Source of the DNA: Galbibacter sp038433465
GTDB lineage: Bacteria > Bacteroidota > Bacteroidia > Flavobacteriales > Flavobacteriaceae
Assembly: GCF_038433465.1 (NCBI RefSeq)
Contig: NZ_JAESVF010000002.1
Span: 310,001-374,000, forward strand
Direction: 5' to 3'
DNA length: 64,000 nucleotides
Under the pieces are notes generated by a model. That model ran no database searches and had not been told where the DNA came from. It saw only the letters and a program-made list of their open reading frames with translations. The translations under genes and the position numbers were made by a program. Positions within the stretch are counted from its first letter, which is position 1. Each line of letters begins with the position of its first letter. Shown one piece after another: positions 26,696 to 33,998 of the stretch.

Positions 26696-26709
26696 GAAAT
26701 ACGTATTTC
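26696..26709. promoter_or_regulatory. Palindrome GAAATACGTATTTC
   Basis: A perfect 14-bp palindrome 9 bp beyond the stop codon of the NarL-type regulator, within the 211-bp gap before the transporter gene. Its core TACGTA recurs near the porin, transporter and nirB promoters, so it may be an upstream operator for the transporter. Confidence 0.35.
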
Positions 26710-26718
26710 GATTTACAA

Positions 26719-27381
26719 TTAAAGAAGATTATATTGATTTGCTTTGTTGGCGAGCTCCATTTGGTTTTTTACATCTAGTTTTTTCATGAGGTTAAACCGA
26801 TGAACTTCTGCTGTTCGCTTACTTATTTTTAGTTCTTCGGCAATTTCTTTGTTACTTAGACCTTTTAATACGTATTGTAGAATTTGTTTTTCTCGTTTGG
26901 TAAGGTTGAAATCATTAGAGGGTGGTGGAGTATTGTGTTGATTTTCTTTTGGCGTACCATTCACAAAATTGTTAATTATGATAGAAGAAACATCTCCGGT
27001 GAAGTATTTACCGCCGTCTGCGACAGTGTGTAGAGCCTTTATGAATTCCTCCTTACTAGAACCTTTTAATAAGTAACCATCGGCGCCTGCTTGAATCGAC
27101 TGAACTACGTATTCTTCGGAATCGTGCATTGATAAGACTAATGTCTTTACTTCTGGAGTTGATTTTTTTAATTGTTTTACAACTTCAATTCCATTCATTT
27201 CTGGCATTCTGATATCTACAACCAATAAATCTGGTTTGTTGGTTGCTATTATTTTTAGTGCTTCAACACCGTTGGAAGCTTCATCGATAACGTTTATAGA
27301 TTTGTCGTCTTCTAATAAAGATTTGATTCCATCTCTAACCAACACATGGTCGTCTGCCAAAATGATATTAATTTGCTCCAT
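26719..27381 (-). CDS. NarL/FixJ-family response regulator
   Basis: Response regulator of 220 residues. The receiver domain (1-120) has D10/D11, phospho-acceptor D56 in VVDIRMP, and K106 in YLLKGSSK. A LuxR/NarL-type helix-turn-helix (about 157-215) contains LTKREKQILQYVLKGLSNKEIA and ISKRTAEVHRFNLMKKL. It lies 89 bp after the PilJ-type kinase gene and is therefore its likely partner. Position inside the nitrate island makes it the leading candidate for nitrate control, by analogy with NarX/NarL and NreB/NreC. TAAGTA/TACTTA half-sites before its own start suggest autoregulation. Confidence 0.92.
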   Translation of the reverse strand: MEQINIILADDHVLVRDGIKSLLEDDKSINVIDEASNGVEALKIIATNKPDLLVVDIRMPEMNGIEVVKQLKKSTPEVKTLVLSMHDSEEYVVQSIQAGADGYLLKGSSKEEFIKALHTVADGGKYFTGDVSSIIINNFVNGTPKENQHNTPPPSNDFNLTKREKQILQYVLKGLSNKEIAEELKISKRTAEVHRFNLMKKLDVKNQMELANKANQYNLL

Positions 27382-27401
27382 AGTATTTTTTAATCGAATG
27401 C

Positions 27402-27429
27402 TAAGTACGAAAGTACGAAATAATACTTA
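27402..27429 (-). promoter_or_regulatory. TAAGTA/TACTTA half-sites before the NarL-type regulator
   Basis: TAAGTA at 27402-27407 and TACTTA at 27424-27429 face each other with 16 bp between them, and an inner AAGTA at 27411-27415 pairs with TACTT across 8 bp. The array is centred 34.5 bp before the start codon, the same place as the palindromes of the other nitrate promoters. Confidence 0.4.
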
Positions 27430-27470
27430 ATTTAAATCTTTGAAGAAGAGTTGTAGTTTTTTGTGTAAAA

Positions 27471-29267
27471 TCACAAAGGAATATTCATTGTAATTCGCGT
27501 TCCTTCGCCAGGAGTAGAACTCATAAAAATACGCCCATTTATATAGTTTATGCGTTCTTTCATGAAGGTAAGTCCCATACCGCCATCTCCATTTTCTCGA
27601 GGTTTTAATTTTTGAATATCAAAACCTTTTCCGTTGTCGTCTACAGTAATACTAAGTAGCTTTTCACTATGAGAAATAGTGATGATAATATGGGTAGAAT
27701 CGGCATATTTTATAGCATTATTTACGGCTTCCTGTGTAATTCGATAACAGTTTATTTCTTTCAAAGCATCCATCCGTTCGTTAAACATTGTTTTGTTGAT
27801 TAAAACAATATTTTTACCAGTAAACTTAGATAATTCCTGTGTCAGTTTTGTTAGAGCAGGTACAATGCCGTGATCGGTTAACTCCGGTGGAGTTAAATTA
27901 AATGTAGCAGTTCGAACACCTTTAATAATGTTGGATGTGAGTTCTTTTAAATACTCAATTTTTTCGGTTGTTTTCTCGATGTTTTTTACGTCAATACTTT
28001 CAATATTAAACTTTAAACCGGTAAGCATTTGCCCAATTCCATCGTGAATATCTTTTGCAATACGGTTTTGTTCTTGCTCTTGATTTTCAATAATTTTTGC
28101 TGAAAGTGTTTTTTGCTGACTGATTTTTGCCTCAAACTGATCTTTGGTAAGTTGTTCTATTTGAAGTTTTGCTTTTTTACGTTCGGTTATATCAAAACAG
28201 ATGAGTAACAGTTCTTCTTTTTGTTCTCCTGAATGATACGGAATAATCGACATTTCCAACCAAATAGTATCACCACTAGCTAAAGTTCCTTTTATTTCGC
28301 CTTGCCACCCTGTGTTTTGGTTGTTCAAGATGAGCGATTCGATATGTTCTTGCTCTTTTTTATCGGTAGAAATTACCTCAGAAAACTTAGTGGAACTATT
28401 AAAACTTCTGTAATTAAGTCTGCTTAAAAATTTATTTCCTAAATGAATTAAATGCCCATCTACAGTGACTCTAGCAAATAAAAGGGTTTGCTCCATTGCC
28501 AAACTCAACGCTTTTAATTGTTTAACAGACTTTTCTTTTGCCTGACTTAACTCGTCGGCGTTGAAAGCCATTTCTTTTGCTTTTTCTTCAGAAACTAATA
28601 AGTCTTTAATTGTTTGTTTTGTGCGTTTTGCTGCGGGCCAAAATATCAGTAAAAATTCGGCTAATAAAATGGCGAGCGTCACGATGAGTAATATGGTTTC
28701 TAGCTGCTGAAGTTTTTCAACTTTTTGCGTAGCTTCTGTATCGTATTGATTTACGATACGGTCCATTATTGTTAAAAATTGCTGTTCTTGAACTCTTAAG
28801 TTTAAAACTTCATTTTCAAAATTAAGAGTTGTACTTGAGGTGTTTAAAATGTTTTTTACTGAAGATTGAATGTTTGTAAACGAAGGTTGTAACTCTTCAA
28901 ACATGCGTTGAATTGCCGCTGAGTTGTCTCCGTTTATTTGTAAACTATCATTGCCATTTAGCAGGGCTTTATGCGAAGTTTCCCACATTTGAAGCGTATG
29001 CTTTATACTATCTGAAAGATTTGTTCTGTACGAATCTTCTGTAGTAGCAGTAAACAATAAAACTTCTTTAGTAAGTTTCTGACTTAGCATTCGTTGGCGT
29101 CCAGCAATATTGATGGTTTTGGCATCGTCTTGTTGGTCGCTTAAATATTTTCGCACTAATATTTGACTGACGATTACTGCAATTGCAATAGCGCTTAATG
29201 CTATAATGTACAGTTTTCGGAGTTTGTTAAAAGTATTTTGGTCTAACGAGGTGACCTTTGTGCTCAT
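27471..29267 (-). CDS. PilJ/NarX-like nitrate-type sensor histidine kinase
   Basis: Membrane kinase of 598 residues. TM1 (about 19-37) and TM2 (191-211) flank a periplasmic four-helix domain with the PilJ-type N-terminal motif INIAGRQRMLSQKLTKE (53-69), which corresponds in position to the nitrate-binding P-box helix of NarX. A linker, a PAS domain (about 255-365) and a HisKA_3 dimerisation domain with DIHDGIGQM (phospho-acceptor His408) follow; the ATPase domain (about 500-598) has EAVNNAIKYA and GGMGLTFMKERI. HisKA_3 kinases pair with NarL-type regulators, and one lies 89 bp downstream. Nitrate or nitrite as ligand is inferred from context. It starts 6 bp after the DUF4202 gene. Confidence 0.88.
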   Translation of the reverse strand: MSTKVTSLDQNTFNKLRKLYIIALSAIAIAVIVSQILVRKYLSDQQDDAKTINIAGRQRMLSQKLTKEVLLFTATTEDSYRTNLSDSIKHTLQMWETSHKALLNGNDSLQINGDNSAAIQRMFEELQPSFTNIQSSVKNILNTSSTTLNFENEVLNLRVQEQQFLTIMDRIVNQYDTEATQKVEKLQQLETILLIVTLAILLAEFLLIFWPAAKRTKQTIKDLLVSEEKAKEMAFNADELSQAKEKSVKQLKALSLAMEQTLLFARVTVDGHLIHLGNKFLSRLNYRSFNSSTKFSEVISTDKKEQEHIESLILNNQNTGWQGEIKGTLASGDTIWLEMSIIPYHSGEQKEELLLICFDITERKKAKLQIEQLTKDQFEAKISQQKTLSAKIIENQEQEQNRIAKDIHDGIGQMLTGLKFNIESIDVKNIEKTTEKIEYLKELTSNIIKGVRTATFNLTPPELTDHGIVPALTKLTQELSKFTGKNIVLINKTMFNERMDALKEINCYRITQEAVNNAIKYADSTHIIITISHSEKLLSITVDDNGKGFDIQKLKPRENGDGGMGLTFMKERINYINGRIFMSSTPGEGTRITMNIPL

Positions 29268-29273
29268 AATAAT

Positions 29274-29858
29274 TTAAGCTAGTGCTTGTTTGATAAGTGA
29301 TAAACTTTTATCCTTTAGCGGTAATTTTAATGCAGCTTGCTGTCCTTCTTCCGACATTTTACCCCAAGTTTTTTGTAGGATATCAATAATTTTTTCGTCG
29401 GAATGTTTTTCAGCAAAATCTTCAAAATAATACTGAAGAAATACCAAGCATACTACATCTTCAAGTGTTTGTGTTTCTTCATCTTTTTTGAGTAATTTCT
29501 TCTTAATTAAAAAAGAAACTCTATCTGAAAACTCATCACTATATCCTACTTCTTTTAAAATTGTAGCCGTAGTTTCAGCATGCATATTTTTAAGTTCTTC
29601 TCTCCATTTTAAGTATCCAACTCGGTCCATAGGGTAGGAGTCTCTACTTATTTTCCAACGTTCAATATGTTGTGCTCTGGCAGCTATTTGTAATTCTTCA
29701 CTGGCATTTGGAGCGAAAGATAACAAGGTTTCTGTCATGCGCTTTGCATAGAGCAATTCCTTAGGGAAATCTTCTCCTTGGTAAGTTTCAATATTTGGGT
29801 CTTGAGCGTTTGCACGATCTATTTTTTCAATAGCTTGTTTAAAATTGGGTTGGCTCAT
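29274..29858 (-). CDS. DUF4202 family protein
   Basis: Soluble protein of 194 residues matching DUF4202: KQAIEKIDRANAQDPN near the N-terminus, AKRMTETLLSFAPNASEELQIAARAQHIERWKISR, PMDRVGYLKWREELKNMHA and the EDVVCLVFLQYYFEDFA helix. The conserved His/Asp/Arg pattern (AQHIERW, W..ELK..H) is reminiscent of HD-type metal hydrolases, which is inference. Function unknown. It lies between nirD (11 bp upstream) and the sensor kinase (6 bp downstream), so it belongs to the nitrite-reduction/regulation operon; the family is often found beside nitrite-assimilation genes. Confidence 0.8.
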   Translation of the reverse strand: MSQPNFKQAIEKIDRANAQDPNIETYQGEDFPKELLYAKRMTETLLSFAPNASEELQIAARAQHIERWKISRDSYPMDRVGYLKWREELKNMHAETTATILKEVGYSDEFSDRVSFLIKKKLLKKDEETQTLEDVVCLVFLQYYFEDFAEKHSDEKIIDILQKTWGKMSEEGQQAALKLPLKDKSLSLIKQALA

Positions 29859-29869
29859 AAATTTATGTG

Positions 29870-30247
29870 TTAATCTGAAAAGCCAATATACACATTTTCA
29901 TTTTCAATTTTAACAGGATATGTAGCTATTTTATAGTCGTCGCCATTTAAACTTTCGCCATTTTCTAAGGAGAATGTCTTTTTGTGAAGCGGACAAGCAA
30001 CTTTTGGAATACCGCTTGCATCGCCAATCATTCCTCGAGAAAGTACCATTTCCATTTTATGCGGACATAGATTTTGGCAGGCGTACCAAGTGGCTTTTCG
30101 CGTAAAATTATACACCGCTATTTGTTTGGTTTTGTACTTTATACACGCGCCTCCATTCTCTGGGAAATCGTTTATATTTCCTGCTTTAAACCAATGTATA
30201 ACTTTGTTTTGTGTAACCGATTGATAGTGTTGAAGTAGTTGTTCCAT
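29870..30247 (-). CDS. nirD: Nitrite reductase small subunit NirD
   Basis: Rieske-like small subunit of the cytoplasmic NAD(P)H nitrite reductase, 125 residues. In many NirD proteins the Rieske ligands are lost, but here CPH (about 68-70) and CPLH (about 88-91) are both present, so a [2Fe-2S] cluster is plausible. It follows nirB by 114 bp, a gap that carries a long imperfect hairpin, and is followed by the DUF4202 gene after 11 bp. Confidence 0.92.
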   Translation of the reverse strand: MEQLLQHYQSVTQNKVIHWFKAGNINDFPENGGACIKYKTKQIAVYNFTRKATWYACQNLCPHKMEMVLSRGMIGDASGIPKVACPLHKKTFSLENGESLNGDDYKIATYPVKIENENVYIGFSD

Positions 30248-30292
30248 AATTTTATTATTGAGAGATTAGTCTTGTTGTGGTTAAGTTTTTTT

Positions 30293-30346
30293 CAGTTTGC
30301 AGTTGACAGAATTAACACAACTAACTTTCTGCCAACTGATAAAACT
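30293..30346. repeat. Inverted CAACTG-type repeat between nirB and nirD
   Basis: CAGTTTgCAGTTGaCAGAA (30293-30311) pairs with TTCTGcCAACTGataAAACTG (30327-30346). On the nirB-nirD strand the hairpin is followed by an A tract, so it is unlikely to terminate; it could set the nirB:nirD mRNA ratio. Confidence 0.5.
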
Positions 30347-30361
30347 GATCACTGTATACTA

Positions 30362-32872
30362 TTATACCCAAGCTTTTGGCATTTTTTGATCTCGAAGCGG
30401 GACATATTCAATAGTATCATCGCGTTCGTTGGAGTTGACAAAGTGCTTAAAACGCTTCATCATTTCTGGATTTTCAATGGCTTGTTTCCATTCGCATTCA
30501 TATTTATTAACCAAACCTTGCATTTCTTTTTCTAAGTCTTCAGCAATTCCTAAAGAGTCTTCAATTATTACTTTTTTAAGATATTCAATTCCTCCATCGA
30601 GCTTTTCAAGCCAAGGAGCTGTTCGAGTAAGTGGCGCGGCTGTGCGGATGTAATACATCAAAAATCTATCTAAATATTTTACACAAGTTTCGTCATCCAA
30701 CTGTTCTGCCAATAAAATGGCGTGTTTTGGTGTTGCGCCTCCATTTCCGCAGACATATAAGTTCCAACCTCCGTCAACGGCAATCAATCCAAAGTCTTTA
30801 CCTCTAGCTTCTGCACATTCTCGAATGCATCCAGAAACACCACCTTTGAGTTTGTGAGGAGAGCGTAATCCACGGTATCTGTTTTCAATTTCAATAGCAA
30901 ACGAAACGCTTTCGTGCATTCCGTATCTACACCATGTAGATCCTACGCAACTTTTCACGGTTCTCAATGATTTTCCATAGGCGTGTCCGCTTTCAAATCC
31001 TGCATCAATTAATTCTTTCCAAATAAGTGGAAGTTCGTGTAATTCGGCACCAAATAAATCGATGCGTTGCCCCCCTGTAATTTTGGTATAGAGGTCGTAT
31101 TTTTGAGCTACTTTTCCTAAAACCATTAATTTTTCAGGTGAAATTTCTCCGCCAGCAACTCTTGGAACGATAGAGTAGGTTCCGTTACGTTGAATGTTTG
31201 CTAAAAACCGATCGTTTGAGTCTTGTATGGTTACTTGTTTGTTGGCAGTTTCCATGTAAATACTCGCAAATAATGATGCTAGAGCGGGTTTGCAAGTTTC
31301 GCAACCATCGCCTTTTCCAAATAAATTTAAGGCGTCGTCGTAGGTTTTTACTTTATTTATTTTAATAAGATCGTAGAGTTCTTGTCGATTGTATGCAAAG
31401 TGTTCGCAAAGCGTTTCTTTTACTTCTTTTCCAAGAGATTTTAAAGTTTCGTTTACCAAGTCGACAACCATAGGTTTACAACCTCCGCATCCGCTTGTAG
31501 CTTTGGTGGCCTTGATAACATCTAATAAAGAACAACAACTTTCGTCTTTAATCTTTCCGCAGATACTTCCTTTTGTAACACTTTCACAGGAACAAATTTG
31601 TGCGGTGTCGGGAAAGTCCATTACGCTACCAATTGATGAATTTTCGCCACCACGAGCCCCAAGAATTAAATCTTCGGGATTTTCAGGAAGCTTCATTTCG
31701 TTTATATATAATTGGAATAAAGTGTTGTATTCTGATGCGTCTCCTACCAAAATTCCACCTAAGAGTTTTGTACCGTCTTTACTTACATTGATACGTTTGT
31801 ATATTCCTTTATGTTTGTTTTCAAATGAAATAACAGAAACGGTTTCGTTTTCGATAAACGGATCGCCAAAACTGGCAACTTCGGTACCGATTAATTTTAA
31901 TTGTGTAGACATATCTATGGATGACGTCATGGTAGTATCGCCACCAGTAATTTGTTCGACTGCTACATTTGCCATGTCATATCCAGGAGCCACCAAACCA
32001 TAGATTCCATTGTTATAAAGCGCTACTTCACCAATTGCAAATACACTTTCTGCTGAAGTTTGCATTTTGTTGTTAACCCAAATACCACCGCGTTCACCTA
32101 CTTTGATTCCTGCATCTCTAGCCAATTCATCTCTTGGGCGTATCCCTGCGGAAATAATTAACATGTCTACTTGTAAAGAAGTTTGGTCGTTAAATTGCAT
32201 TGCTTCAATACCGTTTTCTCCTACAATTTCTGAAGTAGCTTTTTCCAAATGAACTTTAATATCCATTTGCTCAATTTTACTTTTTAATAAATTACTCGCT
32301 GGTAAATCTAGTTGTCTTGGCATGAGGCGTGGTGCAAACTCAACTACATGCGTTTCCATACCTAATTCTTTTGCCGCATTTGCAGCTTCCAACCCTAATA
32401 AACCACCACCCAATACTGCTGCTTGTGTTTTTCCTTCAGCTTTTAATTTAGATGCATACGCCTTCATCGCGTCCAAGTCTTCTAAAGTTCTGTACACAAA
32501 TACGCCCGATTTTTCTACACCTTTTATTGGTGGGATAAAAGGAGAAGATCCCGTAGCAATAACTAAGTAATCGTAGGTGTACGTACTGTTTTTATACGTA
32601 GTTATTTCTTTTTTTTGAGTGTCTATATTTGAAATTAAAGCAGAAGTGTGAAGCGTAATATCATTTTCAGCATACCAATTACTAGGTGCTAGTAATAGTT
32701 CGTTAGCCGATTTTTCTCCGAAGTATTCACTAAGATGTACTCTGTCGTATGCAGGTCTAGGTTCTTCTCCAAATACTTCAATGGAAAATTCATTTCTGTT
32801 TGCTTTGTTTACGAGCTTTTCGCAAAATTTAAAGCCTACCATTCCGTTTCCTATTACTATAATTTTTTTCAT
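30362..32872 (-). CDS. nirB: Nitrite reductase large subunit NirB
   Basis: NirB reduces nitrite to ammonium in six electron steps in the cytoplasm. The 836-residue product has the normal domain order: FAD/NAD-binding module (IIVIGNGMVGFKF at 4-16; VLGGGLLGLEAA around 153-164), a BFD [2Fe-2S] domain with C427/C429 and C462/C465, a second short CxxC module near 524-527, and a siroheme/[4Fe-4S] domain with C642, C648, C682 and C686 (CVGSTWC and CIREC). It is first in the set nirB-nirD-DUF4202-kinase-regulator. Its promoter carries the best copy of the island's palindrome. No siroheme synthase gene is in the window. Confidence 0.97.
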   Translation of the reverse strand: MKKIIVIGNGMVGFKFCEKLVNKANRNEFSIEVFGEEPRPAYDRVHLSEYFGEKSANELLLAPSNWYAENDITLHTSALISNIDTQKKEITTYKNSTYTYDYLVIATGSSPFIPPIKGVEKSGVFVYRTLEDLDAMKAYASKLKAEGKTQAAVLGGGLLGLEAANAAKELGMETHVVEFAPRLMPRQLDLPASNLLKSKIEQMDIKVHLEKATSEIVGENGIEAMQFNDQTSLQVDMLIISAGIRPRDELARDAGIKVGERGGIWVNNKMQTSAESVFAIGEVALYNNGIYGLVAPGYDMANVAVEQITGGDTTMTSSIDMSTQLKLIGTEVASFGDPFIENETVSVISFENKHKGIYKRINVSKDGTKLLGGILVGDASEYNTLFQLYINEMKLPENPEDLILGARGGENSSIGSVMDFPDTAQICSCESVTKGSICGKIKDESCCSLLDVIKATKATSGCGGCKPMVVDLVNETLKSLGKEVKETLCEHFAYNRQELYDLIKINKVKTYDDALNLFGKGDGCETCKPALASLFASIYMETANKQVTIQDSNDRFLANIQRNGTYSIVPRVAGGEISPEKLMVLGKVAQKYDLYTKITGGQRIDLFGAELHELPLIWKELIDAGFESGHAYGKSLRTVKSCVGSTWCRYGMHESVSFAIEIENRYRGLRSPHKLKGGVSGCIRECAEARGKDFGLIAVDGGWNLYVCGNGGATPKHAILLAEQLDDETCVKYLDRFLMYYIRTAAPLTRTAPWLEKLDGGIEYLKKVIIEDSLGIAEDLEKEMQGLVNKYECEWKQAIENPEMMKRFKHFVNSNERDDTIEYVPLRDQKMPKAWV

Positions 32873-32890
32873 AACTACGTAAGTTTAATT

Positions 32891-32912
32891 CAAATATAAG
32901 TAAAAATACTTA
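32891..32912 (-). promoter_or_regulatory. nirB promoter with TAAGTA-N4-TACTTA palindrome
   Basis: 32897-32912 reads TAAGTAAAAATACTTA, an exact 6-4-6 palindrome centred 32.5 bp before the nirB ATG. On the minus strand an exact -7 box TATATTTG (32891-32898) begins with the last two bases of the palindrome, so a protein bound here covers the promoter spacer. TACGTA hexamers flank it at 32876-32881 and 32922-32927. Confidence 0.7.
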
Positions 32913-33024
32913 ATTTTAATATACGTAGTGTACTTATTTGGATTTTGATCTTAATTTTTGAGAATTCAAAAAATATTGGGGTTGTAAAATTGTATATCTA
33001 TAATTTTGAGAGGATTGAAATAAA

Positions 33025-33063
33025 TATATCCGCATTTTCTAAAATTAGAACAATGCGGATATA
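33025..33063 (-). terminator. Strong hairpin terminator after the barrel gene
   Basis: TATATCCGCATT (33025-33036) pairs perfectly with AATGCGGATATA (33052-33063), and the stem continues inward as TTCTA/TAGAA. On the minus strand it is followed by TTTATTT, fitting termination of the gene at 33110-33685. Confidence 0.65.
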
Positions 33064-33109
33064 CGTAAGTTTGAGGAAACTTAATAAAAGTTATTTTGCA
33101 ATTCTTGGT

Positions 33110-33685
33110 TTAAAACATAAACCCTAAACCTGCAGAAAATACAGAGTTATGGATGTCGGTATCTTCTACAATTTCAGACAATCCGTAAGAATATCTAGCC
33201 TGTAAAAAGAGTCCGTTGTTAAATTTATACTCTGCACCACCAGTTAATTGAAAATCGATATCGTTTATTTGGTCGGTGTCAAAATCTCCTGCATCGTCGG
33301 TTGGTTGAAAGTCGATCTCTTCATTTACTTTAAAACCTACCTGCGGACCAGCATGTAAGTTAAAACCTTCTGCTAAATAAACTTTTGCTAAAAGTGGTAC
33401 TTGAATGTAATCAACTTGAAACTCGGCATCTTCGTCATTCAAATCAAATCCTTGCCCTGAATAGAATACCTCTGGTTGTAACGAAAAACGTTCGCTTAAA
33501 GGAGCTTCCGCCACAAGACCTGCATAGAAACTTGTTCTATGATCTGGACTATCGATATCGTCTCCTGCTACACTTGCAAAGTTTAAACCTCCACGTGCAC
33601 CTAGTTGAAATTTATCTGACCAAGATTGTGCATGTGCTACTGTTCCTACAAATAAAATTGCTATGATTAAAATGTGTTTTTTCAT
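33110..33685 (-). CDS. Outer-membrane beta-barrel protein (porin family)
   Basis: Small outer-membrane protein of 191 residues. Signal peptide MKKHILIIAILFVGTVAHAQ, then WSDKFQLGARGGLNFASVAG, RTSFYAGLVAEAPLSERFSLQPEVFYSGQGF and further alternating strands ending in AGLGFMF, as in the OMP_b-brl_2/PorT-like barrels of about eight strands. Function unknown; such proteins are common in Bacteroidota. It stands alone between nirB (same strand, after a strong terminator) and the M15 peptidase gene (divergent). Confidence 0.8.
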   Translation of the reverse strand: MKKHILIIAILFVGTVAHAQSWSDKFQLGARGGLNFASVAGDDIDSPDHRTSFYAGLVAEAPLSERFSLQPEVFYSGQGFDLNDEDAEFQVDYIQVPLLAKVYLAEGFNLHAGPQVGFKVNEEIDFQPTDDAGDFDTDQINDIDFQLTGGAEYKFNNGLFLQARYSYGLSEIVEDTDIHNSVFSAGLGFMF

Positions 33686-33998
33686 GATTGAATAGTTTTA
33701 ATTATTTAATTTTTATTGGTTTGTAGTCCAAAATTAGGGAGCTTAACTATTCAAAATTGTTAACCTAATTATAACTGTTTTTTAAACTTTACTAAATAAA
33801 TATAGATTATAAGCTATGATTTTTAGTCTTTTATTTCTTGTTTTGTAGGCTGAAAGTATTGCTTGTTAAATGGTTTAGACTTTATTTTAAACAGAAAAAT
33901 TTTCTATTGTGTAGTTTCTAAATTTTAGGATAACTTTAATTTTCTACTTTTTTATCCCTTATTTTGTGGAGGTAAATCTGTTTTAAAAGAATATTGAA
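33686..33998. other. Divergent promoter gap, no gene seen
   Basis: A 313-bp AT-rich gap between divergent genes. On the minus strand an exact -7 box TAATTTTG is present at 33729-33736, 44 bp before the barrel gene start. No reading frame with coding character or strong stem was seen in the remainder. Confidence 0.5.

Noticed and set aside
31389..32003. 204-codon open frame on the plus strand inside nirB
   Set aside because: Antisense shadow of nirB, rich in Ser/Pro/Phe as expected for the complement of this codon usage; no upstream promoter and no family match recognised.
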